Source: Scolanthus callimorphus | Lineage: Eukaryota; Cnidaria; Anthozoa; Actiniaria; Edwardsiidae | DNA: 64,000 nucleotides | Direction of reading: 5' to 3' | Assembly: GCA_033964015.1 (NCBI GenBank) | Contig: CM066922.1 | Span: 636,856-700,855, forward strand | In this document: positions 53,290 to 63,823 of the stretch, in pieces | Position numbering within the stretch: the first letter of the stretch is position 1 | How the letters are laid out: the number at the start of each line of letters is the position of its first letter | Notes under the pieces: generated by a model | Seen by the model: the letters and a program-made list of their open reading frames with translations, nothing else | The model's database searches: none | What the model was told of the DNA's origin: nothing | Position numbers and translations under genes: made by a program

Positions 53290-53564
53290 AGTAAAAACCC
53301 GCGAGTACGAACCTGCATTTTCCCAAGTTAGCCTAAACAGGTTCTTATATAAATGGTACCAGCCAAGATCTAGGCTATTGAGGTTCTTATTTAGGTTCTT
53401 AATTTACATTGGTCAAATAATAATGTCATGACTTCAGAAAAGTGGTATTTATCCCATTTATCCTTTTTTCATTTCACAAATCATGAAGAATTATGTATTT
53501 CCAATTAGAATTTTATTTTTTCTGCATTGCAATAAGGTAAAATAGACAACTGATTTTGCCCACG

Positions 53565-53597
<33 letters not shown>

Positions 53598-53626
53598 GTA
53601 GTCTGCTGGCAGCCGTTCTTAGTGTC

Positions 53627-54582
53627 TTTAGCGTTTGCTCGCGTAGCGACTGTTGAAGAGCCAAAATATGTCACCGGCTAAACAACCTTTCGCGGCGATC
53701 CACGAGAATAGCTTTTACAGGTCGACGAAAGTCGGAAAACCACAGAAAACCGGAGGTGATGATTTAAGGTGATTTAATGGACATTAATCGATCGTAAACT
53801 GAAATACAATGCAACAAGCAATTCTAATTAAAACATTTTACAATAGTGCAATTCATGAGCAGATAAATGGCATGCATTCCAATCATAGTTTTGGTTTGTC
53901 GATAATCATTTGGTAAAGTTTAAAACATGTGCAACAAACATTACATATCAATGAAAAACAGCGAGCGTAAATTATAAATGACTTAAACTTAAGTATAGGT
54001 TCTCGTGATACATTTAAACTATTAGATTATGAACTAGACACGCTCAAATAGGTGTGCTACAATGGGTAATCACGCGATCAAAGGAACGTGGGCTAAATAT
54101 ACTCCAAATACATGAATATGGATCTGAGAAGAGACTAAAACAGCGTATAACGCTAAGAAGCTTACAATTTCCAATTATATAAGGCCTGGTGATGTAACTA
54201 AACTCGAAGAATTATGGGCGTTGCTACGTGCTTAGGCAACAACATAAGTACAATGCAAAACGGTCTTAAAGGGTGCTAAACGTGTAACATTGATAGGCAA
54301 GGGCTTGTGTATAAATAAACTAAAACTAGGATACTTACATATCAGTTCCCGCTTGCCTCTAAGTGCCAAAGGTAGCAACGAACTTAAACAATTACTAAAT
54401 CCAATATAATCCAACACTCACGATACTAATTCAAAAACTAACTAAAAGGGCGCTATCCCTTGCCGTGATATGCAGGACTAACAAACTGGAATCATGTTAC
54501 AAAATACACAAAGGGGACGAATCACCGAAAACTGCTTATCGCTAAAAATAGAAATCGCTAGAATCGTTCGGTATTCTTTACA
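53627..54582 (-). mobile_element. BEL/Pao LTR, left copy (3' LTR of the minus-strand element)
   Basis: About 956 bases, from tttagcgtttgctcgcg to cggtattctttaca. It matches 61014-61968 with only about seven differences seen by eye. On the minus strand it starts TGTAAAGAATACCG, and its other end is one base off CA in this copy. An ORF of 61 aa inside (54232-54417) is repeated in the other LTR and is not a gene. Confidence 0.9.
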
Positions 54583-54701
54583 TGGCTCCCCTGAAATATC
54601 AATATTTCACTAACTACTATAATCATTGTTCATGAAGCTATATTAACTATAAATGTTCATATATATCAGTGTCCTGACCTGAGAGTTCAATTAACAGTTC
54701 T

Positions 54702-56549
54702 TCACTTACTTGTAGGCTCCTCGGCCGGGACTTCCCCGGTCTCACTCACTTGATTGGTATGGTCGCTTGCGGGTAACAGCAGCACCAGTTTCTGCACTGG
54801 TCGTTCCAGATAGCGCACTGGGTTCGCTCTCCTACCCTTCTTGTCCAGGCGGCCATCCGCAAGGGCCACCTGGACCTTGCGTACTTGGCCGTCTTGACTT
54901 GGATATACTGTAGCGACACGGGCGAGTTGCCATACGCTGCGTGGAGTATTAGCATCCTTGACTATAACGATGTCACCTACGCTCAGGTTTATGCGAGGGC
55001 GTGTCCACTTCTGGCGTTCTTGCATATGCAAAAGGTACTCCTTGCGCCATCGAGTCCAAAACTCGTTTGCTAGATGTTGTACACGTCTCCAACGCTTACG
55101 GGCATATACGTCTGCTGGCTCGAACTTTCCGGGGAGTGAGGTGAGCACCTTGGATTTCATCGTCAGGAGGAGATTCGGAGTCAGCGGTTGAGGCGAGTCA
55201 GGATCTGTGAGCTGATTGACTGTGAGTGGGCGGCTGTTAACTACGGACTCAGCCTCGCACATCAGAGTCCGCAAGGACTCGTCGTCGAGCTGCTCGCCGT
55301 TAGCGGTTAGAACAGACGACAGAACAGAACGCACGGATCTGATCTGTCTCTCCCACACTCCTCCCATGTGACTGGCTGCCGGTACATTCATCTTAAATTC
55401 GATCCAGTCGCACTGGAATTTTAAGAGCTCTTGTCTTACACGTGCTTGATCCATCTCCGTGAGGGCTTCTTTCAGTTCTCTGCTAGCGCCAACGAAGTTC
55501 GTACCTTGATCGCTGCGGAGTTGCCTGACGGGGCCTCTTCTACACACAAAACGCCTCAGCGCGTTCAGGAAGGCGTCTGTTTCGAGCGAGGTCGCAGTTT
55601 CCAGATGAATCGCTCTTGACGACATACACGTGAAAAGGACGCCATACCTCTTGACTCTCTTTGTACGACCTTCTTTTATCACATAGGGCCCAAAATAATC
55701 CACGGCACAATAGGAGAACATTGGGCAGGACTCCAGGCGATCTTCTGGAAGATCGGACATCTTCTGTTCCATGACAGAGCCACGAAGCTTACGACATTTC
55801 ACACACGACGCGATCGCGATGTGGACTGATGTCGTGCCTCCAATAATCCAGTAGCCATTGCACCGTACTTCGTTTAGTGTAATTCCTTTGCCTTGATGCA
55901 TCGCGCGCTCGTGGAAGTGCTTGATTATCAGGGACGACACGTGACTCCTTTTCGGTAGAATCATTGGATGTTTGACTGGTGTGGGCAGATCTGCGCGTTT
56001 GAGTCGCCCGCCAACGCGCAATGTACCGTTGATGTCAACGAACGGGTCTAACTTGCAAATGATACTGTGCAACTTCAAGTTGTTCGGGTTTTCATTCTCG
56101 TCTTTTCCTAGGGTCTTAATCTCTTCTTGAAAGGCTTGGCCTTGAACAGAGCGGATGATGAGCATTCCAGCTTCTTCTAAATCTAAAACAGTAATAGGCG
56201 TTTCTTCGCTTTCTTTCTTGCTTGCTCGATTCTTTAGTTTCTTTAGATACTTCACGCAAATGGCGACGGCGCGTTTAGCGCGATGCCAATCCGAGAATCG
56301 CTCGACTCTCTCTGCAAGGTTAGGATAACTGACAGCGGATGTCGTCGCCATGGCGACGGACTTCTTGACGTTTGGATCGTCTTGTGAAAGAACGAAGTCT
56401 TGGTCGGATTTGTCACTTGACGGCCACTTACTCCGATCTTCCCACAGGAATCCTGGTCCTGATATCCATCTTGAGCTTGAGAGGTCTTGAGCCTTTACTC
56501 CTCTGGATGCTTCGTCAGCTGGGTTTCTTTCGATTCTACATACTTCCAC
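54702..56549 (-). CDS. BEL/Pao integrase region (zinc H2C2, DDE core, C-terminal DUF5641-like)
   Basis: 615 codons are open on the minus strand. Order: Pao tether region (DPFVDINGTLRVGGRLKRAD, HPMILPKRSHVSSLIIKHFH), the zinc motif HFHERAMHQGKG ... CVKC, the rve core with CAVDYFGPYVIKEGR, RSDQGTNFVGASRELKEAL and MGGVWERQIRSVRSVL (D, D, E positions all present), and the C-terminal end with WTRPRINLSVGDIVIVKD and WQLARVATVYPSQDGQVRKV. It would insert the element's cDNA. The frame is intact here, but the upstream pol frames are broken, so no full polyprotein is made as read. Confidence 0.9.
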   Translation of the reverse strand: MEVCRIERNPADEASRGVKAQDLSSSRWISGPGFLWEDRSKWPSSDKSDQDFVLSQDDPNVKKSVAMATTSAVSYPNLAERVERFSDWHRAKRAVAICVKYLKKLKNRASKKESEETPITVLDLEEAGMLIIRSVQGQAFQEEIKTLGKDENENPNNLKLHSIICKLDPFVDINGTLRVGGRLKRADLPTPVKHPMILPKRSHVSSLIIKHFHERAMHQGKGITLNEVRCNGYWIIGGTTSVHIAIASCVKCRKLRGSVMEQKMSDLPEDRLESCPMFSYCAVDYFGPYVIKEGRTKRVKRYGVLFTCMSSRAIHLETATSLETDAFLNALRRFVCRRGPVRQLRSDQGTNFVGASRELKEALTEMDQARVRQELLKFQCDWIEFKMNVPAASHMGGVWERQIRSVRSVLSSVLTANGEQLDDESLRTLMCEAESVVNSRPLTVNQLTDPDSPQPLTPNLLLTMKSKVLTSLPGKFEPADVYARKRWRRVQHLANEFWTRWRKEYLLHMQERQKWTRPRINLSVGDIVIVKDANTPRSVWQLARVATVYPSQDGQVRKVQVALADGRLDKKGRRANPVRYLERPVQKLVLLLPASDHTNQVSETGEVPAEEPTSK

Positions 56550-57184
56550 TGAGATGGAATAGTGTGGTCCTGGATGTCTTGGACGCGGTTTGAGACGAAC
56601 ACGTGAAAACGCCGGCTCTCGTTATTGACGTAGCCGATGACCACTTTACTGTCCGTCCTAAAGTAATCTTGATCTATCTTGTATTCCAGCTCTTGGTGGA
56701 CTCTGACAGAGCACATGGCGGCGGTGAGCTCCAGTCGCGGAATCGTGACTGGCTTCAGTGGAGCTACCCTGGACTTGCCCATCACGAAGGAACAGTGGAC
56801 TCGCTTATCCTCGTTTTCGAGTCGCAAATAGCTACACTGACCGTAGCCCTTGACACTTGCGTCGGAAAAGTGATGAAGTTCGGCTCTCACAACGTGACCA
56901 AAATCGACGGGCTTGTAACATCTAGGGATTGAGATGCGCTCGAGTTGCAACAGCTCTGTCCTCCACCTTTCCCACTTAACTTTAACGTCGTCTGGAATTG
57001 GATCGTCCCATCCTAAGTCCAGACTGCAAACTCTTGGAGGATAGACTTTCCTTGTAACAAGAGCGGGGCAACGAATCCGATAGGGTCGAAGATAGAGCTG
57101 ACAGTCGATAGAATACCTCGTCTTGTGCACGGCTTGTCTTGTAGTGTTATGCAAAACTGGAAGCGGTCTGATTCTACGCACCAC
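56495..57184 (-). pseudogene. BEL/Pao RNase H region
   Basis: Contains DLGWDDPIPDDVKVKWERWR, HHFSDASVKGYGQCSYLRLE, PRLELTAAMCSVRVHQELEY and YFRTDSKVVIGYVNNESRRF, the acidic residues of an RNase H fold (FSDAS, LEL, TDS). It overlaps both neighbouring frames; frameshifts near 57030 and 56540 separate it from the reverse transcriptase and the integrase. Confidence 0.85.
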
Positions 57185-57950
57185 TGGACTCCGAGGGTGC
57201 GTTCTAAAGGAAGCGAGTCTAAGTCCAGGTTTAACTGTTTAACACCTTCGGCCCGATCTGACTCTGGGATCTTTCTTATGAAGCTCTTACTGTTTGAGGT
57301 GAATTTGTGTAGCTTGAAGCCTCCACTTGCGCACATTTGTTTCGCTTTCTCGGCGAGTTCGGCTGCTTCTTCGGCCGTGGGGAGAGACTTCAGGCCGTCG
57401 TCTACGTAAAAGTCGTTCCTGAGGAAATTTGCCGCGTCTGTACCAAATTCGCTTTCATGGTCGTCGGCGGTGGTCTTAAGTGCGAAGTTTGCGCATGCGG
57501 GAGACGACGTGGCACCAAACAAGTGTACGGTCATTCTATGGTCTACTGGTTCTTGATTCATGTCGCCGTTTGGCCACCAGAGGAAGCGCAGAAGATCTCT
57601 GTGCTCTTGTTTACTTTCACTTGGTGAAACATTCCCTCGATGTCGCACGTGAACGCTACTGCTTCTTGTCGGAACCTGAGTAAGACACCAGTTAGATTGT
57701 TCGTGAGTAAAAGGCCTTGGAGAAGGTACTTGTTGAGGGATTCTCCCATGAGCTCTTGACTGCAATTAAACACGACTCTTAATTTCTTCTTTCTGGGATG
57801 GAATGTGCCATGGTGATTGATGTACCAGGTAGTACCAGGGGGAGAATGAACTTCGTCACTTGGGATTCTCTCGGCGAATCCGTGTTTCATCATCTCTGAC
57901 ATAAACTTAAAATATTCTTCTTTGTATGCTAGGTTGCTAGGCGACTCCAT
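57013..57950 (-). pseudogene. BEL/Pao reverse transcriptase, split over two frames
   Basis: Frame 1 (57950-57558): GTTWYINHHGTFHPRKKKLR, VVFNCSQELMGESLNKYLLQ, FTCDIEGMFHQVKVNKS. After a shift near 57590, frame 2 continues to 57013: FLWWPNGDMNQEPVDHRMTV, FGATSSPACANFALKTTADD, the catalytic FYVDDGLKS (YVDD at 57397-57408), TLGVQWCVESDRFQF and SIFDPIGFVAPLLLQGK. These are the diagnostic Pao RT blocks. The shift leaves the enzyme broken unless it is an assembly error. Confidence 0.88.
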
Positions 57951-57962
57951 TCTCTTTTTTAG

Positions 57963-59092
57963 TTAGTTCATTCGATGCACTGCTGTATTTCGGTTATTCG
58001 GCAGACCCTTAAAATTCTCTTTCAGCGGCAGGGGGAGTTCGTAATGGCCGTCGCACCTGTGTATACCTTGCTCGACAATAGTTAGGAATTTCCTGTCTTC
58101 CTTAGAAAGACTCTTGGGGTTTTTCTTGTGCTCTGCGAAGTCTAGATTGAACATTTGTGCCACAGCGGACGGGTGAACAATTTCCTTTGTTTGTTCACTG
58201 ATAACGAACTTTAGCTCTCTGTCCTCGCTATTTGTTTCTTGGGCGAGTATTCTATTGCAAGAAGATTCTTCTAATTCGCCGTCATTCGAAGGGACGTGAG
58301 GGGGACTGACCGGTCCGACTATGCACCAACCGAGCAACGTTCGTACGGCATACGGGTCTTGGTCTTGCCAGTGATGCCTTCTTTAGGCTTGGTTACTTTC
58401 GGGCAATTGCATCCTATAAGCAGGCCTATTTTCAAGTTTTCGTCTAGTCTTGGGATCTTGTCTTTGATTCTTCGCAGATGTGGCCAATTTTCTGCCATGT
58501 CGGGGGTCGGTATTTGGTCTCTTCGTGAAGGAATGTTTTCCCTGGCATAGGCCCGCGGGAGTTCTACCTTCGCACGTCTGTCTGTGCGTTCTGCTATTAA
58601 GCCGTCAACTCTGGTCACGGATATCACTTGGTTTCCATGCATCGTGGATAGGTTCAGGTTTGTTTCCACTCCCTCGATTCCAAGCTCTTCTTTCACCTTA
58701 ACTGTCACGAAGGTTGTGTCGCTCGCGTCGTCGAGAAGCGCATAAGTCTTGACCTCGACGCTCGGGTCGTCTTTGTGGTGCAAGACTACAGGGACGATTC
58801 GACAGGCGGTGATACAGCCTAGACCACTGGCTGAACTGAGCGAAACACTAGTGGCGTTAGACTGCGCGGCTTCCGTGGCGGGAAGCGATTGCGAAGACCG
58901 AGCTGAAGACTGGGCACTAGGTAAGTCATCACGTGACTTGGGTTTAACTCGTGCTCCGTGCAAGAGGGTGTGGTGACGTTTTCCGCTTTCTTCGCAGCCA
59001 GACGAGAACGTGCAATTGGCTGATAGATGACCAGACATGAGACATCGGAAGCACCGTCCCTTGGATCTAGCAAACTCAAATCTTTCATTCAC
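57963..59092 (-). pseudogene. BEL/Pao zinc knuckle and aspartic protease (A17-like) region
   Basis: The frame 59092-58319 has ARSKGRCFRCLMSGHLSANC (C-x2-C-x4-H-x4-C), then the protease block VKTYALLDDASDTTFV, NLSTMHGNQVISVTRVDGLI, IGCNCPKVTKPKE. After a shift near 58330, the frame 58337-57963 continues GWCIVGPVSPPHVPSNDGEL and runs to a stop at 57963, just before the RT. The protease would cut the polyprotein. The active-site LLDDAS differs from the common D-T/S-G form. Confidence 0.8.
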
Positions 59093-60918
59093 AGGAGCCT
59101 CAGCAAAACTTTTGCCAGGGCGTGCTTAGCGTTACACTTTGGACAGGGTTGTTGTTGCGTTATTGCGCTTGATTGACCGGGTTGGCTAGAGCGACGCGGG
59201 GCAACGCTTTGCGTGGTACTAGTTGCGAGGGCTTGGCTTGAGTTAACTCCAACTGGCTGTCTCGGCCTTCCACTTCGCGTATCTCTAGGGTTATTTTTTC
59301 TTCTTTCTTTTTTGAGCACATCAGGGGAGAACACTGGATCGTTGGCGAGCTCAGATTCTTGTTTCACAAACTTAACAAAATCTTTAAATTCTACTAGTCT
59401 CTGTTCTTTGATCTGTAGCTCGTGTGCAAACCTACACCACTTAATTCCTGAGTAGGAAGGTAGTTTAGCGGATATGCTCTGAAGAATTTGAGTCGAGCCT
59501 AGCTCGGTTAGAGACTTCATGGTTTTCATCGCCTCCTCACAGCGAATTAAGAAATCTGAAAAGTCCTGAAGCCCTTTACTGTCTCCATCACTTATCTGCC
59601 GCCAGGTACTTAATTTAGACTTATAATTATCTGCGACAACCACAGGGTTACCGAAACGCCGGGCCAAGAGCTTGCGTGCTTCACGGTAGGCATTGTCAGA
59701 GTTGGTTGCTAGGAAAGCCTTTATGGCCTCATTTGCCTTTCCACTCGTATATTTTTCTAGGAAAAACATACGGTCCTTATCTGAAGGGACATTAGCGGCG
59801 ATAATAGAATCGAAGGCGGTGATGAAAGCCGGGTACTCGAAAGTGTCACCCGAGAACGTCGGCGGCTCCTTTACGGGGAGATGAAAGGATTTCTGTTGAT
59901 TTATCAGTAATGAACTAAGCTCTGTTTGACGAGCTTGAAGGCTGACAAGCTGATTGAGAGCGAGGCTCATATCAGATGGTTGCTCAGCGTTCTGTGCTGA
60001 AGTAATTTGCTGCTGGGTAAGACTATGTGGTGGTTGGGAGGCGAGAACTGCAGGCTCTGATTTTGGGGCAAAGGAAGGACTATTAGGGTCCATTTTCAAT
60101 TCGTGCAAGCCAATTTCCTGTTTGACAGATTTCGTGACCTCTGGCATTTCAAAGTTTATCTCGGGCTTGATAACTACATCCCCTGTTTTCACTTCCTGTT
60201 TCATTTGCGCGTCAGGTTTTTCGTCTAAAATGTCTTTGAAAGCGCTTTCTTCTGCTTTAGCGAGCGCATAGTCTTTCTCCAACTGAATTCGTCTGAGCTC
60301 GTTTTCTTTCTCGAAATAGGCCAATTCAATTTTCGCTTTAGCAGCCTTTGCAATGGCATCTGCTTTAGCTAGTGATGCTGAGCGCAGGGAAGACCTACAT
60401 GACTGGCTGCTTTTATTTGTCTTCGCGTCGCTCCTATGACTAGATTTGACACTCGACTCGGCACGATAGGAAGCCCTTTCGAGAGATTGTATAAATTCAC
60501 AAATCCTAAGCCTCTGTTCTGTGAACTCACGATCTCTGGCATCGAACCATTGATAGGACTGATCCTTTTCCAGAACAGTGTCTAATAGTTCGTCGTGTGC
60601 AAAATGCCCATCGTTAAGTTGTTCCTTTAAGAAATCTAACCTTTGCCGCCCGTCTTCTAATGATTCTAAATTAACTTGTGGGTCGGCACAAAGTTTTTGA
60701 CGCGTTCGAGCTCCCTTTTCAACCTTCGAAATGCGCTTTCCCTATTTTTTCCCTTACACCTTTCAGAAAGGCCTTTCCCTTTCGGAAAACTTCTGTTTTC
60801 GGTGAGGCGAAACATACTGAAATTCTGATCTAGCCACGGGTGCTTCTTTGGAGCGATCATAACTTGTTTTATCGTCGATTAAAGCCAGCTCTTCCGGTGC
60901 GGACAGAGCACTCATTGT
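59089..60918 (-). pseudogene. BEL/Pao gag region
   Basis: The probable start is ATG 60918 (MSALSAPEELALIDDKTSYD). After frame changes near 60750-60660, a long frame runs to 59089: helix-rich leader (LAYFEKENELRRIQLEKDYA), a charged linker, then the DUF1759 Pao gag block (LPVKEPPTFSGDTFEYPAFI, RMFFLEKYTSGKANEAIKAF, YREARKLLARRFGNPVVVAD, LPSYSGIKWCRFAHELQIKE). It ends CPKCNAKHALAK and a stop, with the pol frame continuing from the same spot one frame over (gcaaaagttttgc, about 59110). That overlap could be programmed or a mutation. Confidence 0.85.
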
Positions 60919-61013
60919 TCGGCGGTCACGTTTATTCAAAAGTTCACAAAGTCCACAAAGTTCTGTTGAGTTCAACTACCGATGGTCGACATAGGGTAGC
61001 CTTGATATTTTAC

Positions 61014-61968
61014 TGTAGCGTTTGCTCGCGTAGCGACTGTTGAAGAGCCAAAATATGTCACCGGCTAAACAACCTTTCGCGGCGATCCACGGGAATAGCT
61101 TTTACAGGTCGACGAAAGTCGGAAAACCACAGAAAACCGGAGGTGATGATTTAAGGTGATTTAATGGACATTAATCGATCGTAAACTGAAATACAATGCA
61201 ACAAGCAATTCTAATTAAAACATTTTACAATAGTGCAATTCATGAGCAGATAAATGGCATGCATTCCAATCATAGTTTTGGTTTGTCGATAATCATTTGG
61301 TAAAGTTTAAAACATGTGCAACAAACATTACATATCAATGAAAAACAGCGAGCGTAAATTATAAATGACTTAAACTTAAGTATAGGTTCTCGTGATACAT
61401 TTAAACTATTAGATTATGAGCTAGACACGCTCAAATAGGTGTGCTACAATGGGTAATCACGCGATCAAAGGAACGTGGGCTAAATATATTCCAAATACAT
61501 GAATATGGATCTGAGACGAGACTAAAACAGCGTATAACGCTAAGAAGCTTACAATTTCCAATTATATAAGGCCTGGTGATGTAACTAAACTCGAAGAATT
61601 ATGGGCGTTGCTACGTGCTTAGGCAACAACATAAGTACAATGCAAAACGGTCTTAAAGGGTGCTAAACGTGTAACATTGATAGGCAAGGGCTTGTGTATA
61701 AATAAACTAAAACTAGGATACTTACATATCAGTTCCCGCTTGCCTCTAAGTGCCAAAGGTAGCAACGAACTTAAACAATTACTAAATCCAATATAATCCA
61801 ACACTCACGATACTAATTCAAAAACTAACTAAAAGGGCGCTGTCCCTTGCCGTGATATGCAGGACTAACAAACTGGAATCATGTTACAAAATACACAAAG
61901 GGGACGAATCATCGAAAACTGCTTATCGCTAAAATAGAAATCGCTAGAATCGTTCGGTATTCTTTACA
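61014..61968 (-). mobile_element. BEL/Pao LTR, right copy (5' LTR of the minus-strand element)
   Basis: About 955 bases from tgtagcgtttgctcgcg to cggtattctttaca, TG...CA bounded on the minus strand (TGTAAAG ... CGCTACA). It is nearly identical to 53627-54582. The gag start lies about 95 bases inside it. Confidence 0.9.
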
Positions 61969-62197
61969 TGGCATACAAAGAAGAATATTTTAAGTTTATG
62001 TCGCACGTGAACGCTACTGCTTCTTGTCGGAACCTGAGTAAGACACCAGTTAGATTGTTCGTGAGTAAAGGGCCTTGGAGGAGGTACTTGTTGAGGGATT
62101 CTCCCATGAGCTCTTGACTGCAATTAAACACGACTCTTAATTTCTTCTTTCTGGGATGGAATGTGCCATGGTGATTGATGTACCAGGTAGTACCAGA
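61969..62197. mobile_element. Rearranged BEL pol fragment abutting the outer side of the right LTR
   Basis: 61971-62000 (catacaaagaagaatatttt...) is the inverse of about 57900-57930, and 62001-62197 matches about 57643-57838 in the same orientation as the main element (cgtgaacgctactgcttctt, gtaccaggtagtacca). Normal flank is expected here. It looks like a partial second unit joined through the LTR, with an inversion and a deletion. Confidence 0.8.
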
Positions 62198-62377
62198 CAA
62201 AGAACGGTTGCCAGCAGACTAAAAAAATAGGGTTTAATCAGAATTAAGAACCTATTTGAATTTTTAGGCTAAATAGGTTCTTGTATAAGGGGTATATACA
62301 CGCTGGGGCCAGACCACCCCCCATAGCGGCCACTTACAACCCGCGCGGCATCACGGGTAAAATTGACAGAAAACAAG

Positions 62378-63019
62378 ATGGCGGACGCCTTGCTGAAGGC
62401 TAAGCGTCTGTCGGCTACTTTGAGCCCTATCCTGCTTAAAGAAAAGCACGATTATTTCGAAAGAACAGAAGATTTGGAAGCTATGAGGGTCACTTCACGA
62501 TTTTTTGGGGAAGTTGATCAGGCTGTTGGTGTAATTGAGGAGAAATACACGAACAAATTGCAGATTCAGCACCTTTTGCCAAGTCGACCAATGGTGATAA
62601 GAACTCTTCAGAAGTTACATAGCAAGATATTACGGAAACTTCATCGTAGTCCAAATATGTGTAATCCATGGAGAGGAGAAGTGGAAATGGATGTTCCTCT
62701 GGAGGTTTTTGATGTGATTAACAGGGATATCATTAATAGAACGGGGTATGGCCATACGCAAACCGAAACTGTTTCAGTCGTCACTATTACTGTCACTGAT
62801 ATGGGCAAGGCGAAGTACATCTTTTACAGGATGAATTTTGATGGAGAGGAAATACCGAAGGAGAAGTTATTGATGAAACAATTTACAGAGGACAAGGACA
62901 AAGATGAAAAGTGTGAAGTCATTATGCCAATGACATGGAGGTACAGGAAGAACTTTGAAGTGCTCACCATTTCTTTTTCATATGGTTACTGGAATCCCAA
63001 TGGAGTCCCACAGCATTAA
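62378..63019 (+). CDS. Intact single-exon gene, 213 aa, function unknown
   Basis: ATG at 62378 (aacaagATGGCGG) gives a good start and also matches the YY1 consensus aagatggcgg; stop TAA at 63017-63019. The protein begins MADALLKAKRLSATLSPILL with a helical N-terminal half (EKHDYFERTEDLEAMRVTSR, LQKLHSKILRKLHRSPNMCN) and ends with a strand-rich half (TETVSVVTITVTDMGKAKYI, FYRMNFDGEEIP, NFEVLTISFSYGYWNPNGVP). No signal peptide or membrane segment. I do not recognise the family. Unlike neighbouring element ORFs it has no frameshift. A polyadenylation signal lies at 63818-63823, far downstream. It could be a lineage-restricted gene or a retrocopy. Confidence 0.7.
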   Translation: MADALLKAKRLSATLSPILLKEKHDYFERTEDLEAMRVTSRFFGEVDQAVGVIEEKYTNKLQIQHLLPSRPMVIRTLQKLHSKILRKLHRSPNMCNPWRGEVEMDVPLEVFDVINRDIINRTGYGHTQTETVSVVTITVTDMGKAKYIFYRMNFDGEEIPKEKLLMKQFTEDKDKDEKCEVIMPMTWRYRKNFEVLTISFSYGYWNPNGVPQH

Positions 63020-63320
63020 AATTACCTCTCACCTTTCATTTTTGTCCTAGCCCTCTGTAGGTTTCTTCTCGATAATTTCTAATACTTTGTCATTTCCCTG
63101 TCAAGATTCATCCTGTATATATTTATAGTGATGACTAAAGCAGTTTTTTTGCTAATAACCTACTATTTGAAGAATTCCTTGTTAATCACATCAAAGACTG
63201 TTCTTCTCCATGGATTACACATTATTTTGATAGCAACAAAGTTGCTGTAGTATCTTGCTATTTAACTTTTTGTAGAGTTCATCCAAATATTGGTCGACTT
63301 GGCAGAAGGTGTTTAGCCCT
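63020..63320. other. 3' flank of the 62.4-kb gene
   Basis: AT-rich with no further ORF. Parts may be 3' untranslated sequence (the minus-strand word tggattacacat near 63212 partly repeats coding sequence at 62660). Confidence 0.35.
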
Positions 63321-63322
63321 GT

Positions 63323-63369
<47 letters not shown>

Positions 63370-63560
63370 ACCACTCCATATTGGGATAGTAGGTATGACT
63401 GTCATATTTTTAGGGGTTTGAACTAAAAATATGGTATTTAGGGCAGAGGAGTATTTTTTAGGGTGCAAATATTTACCTACTGACAGGTATTTTTTTAGGC
63501 TGAAATTTGGGATTCCTGACAGTCATCCCTACCATTCTAACCTTCAAGTCCCCCCCCCCA
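63321..63560. repeat. GT/G-run and MITE-like element with TTTTTTAGG words
   Basis: A (GT)n stretch passes into about 32 G (63337-63368). ggtaccactccatattggga, tagtaggtatgactgtca is inverted near the right end (tgacagtcatccctacca, ttcaagtccccccccc). tattttttaggg words in the middle match the element at 28298-28711. Confidence 0.65.
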
Positions 63561-63817
63561 GGTATCAAGTCTGCCTTTTGATTGTGTATTTCTCCTGAAT
63601 TATGTTAACAGCCTGATCATTAACTTCCCTAACAAATCAAGTGACCCTCATATTTTCGAAATCTTCTGTAAGTTGGAAATAATCTTACTTTCTTTGAGTA
63701 TAAAACCAGGGCTTATTGAAATTAATAGAAAAAAAGGGTATAACATCTAGGGACATTGTTTCCATGATTTCATACTTGCAATTAACCCAGTAATGTAAAC
63801 CACTGATTATTTTTTCA

Positions 63818-63823
63818 AATAAA
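63818..63823 (+). terminator. Polyadenylation signal AATAAA
   Basis: A perfect AATAAA on the plus strand, about 800 bases after the stop of the 62.4-kb gene. It is a candidate 3' end signal for that transcript, though the distance is long and nearer variants are possible. Confidence 0.35.

Larger units (their letters stand above)
53290..62310. mobile_element. Older inverted-repeat element split by the BEL/Pao retrotransposon
   Basis: Left half (53290-53626) and right half (62198-62310) carry inverted matching ends: agcctaaacaggttcttata (53333) against ttaggctaaataggttcttg (62265), and close to the retrotransposon tagtctgctggcagccgttc (53599) against gaacggttgccagcagacta (62203). The left half also has C- and A-runs (53569-53597). 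This is most simply a MITE-like element into which the retrotransposon inserted. Confidence 0.5.

Noticed and set aside
53569..53597. C-run and A-run as regulatory signals
   Set aside because: Homopolymers are common here and may include sequencing error; no function can be supported.
54232..54417. 61-aa ORF repeated at 61619-61804
   Set aside because: Both copies lie inside the LTRs; the duplication reflects the LTR pair and not a gene family.
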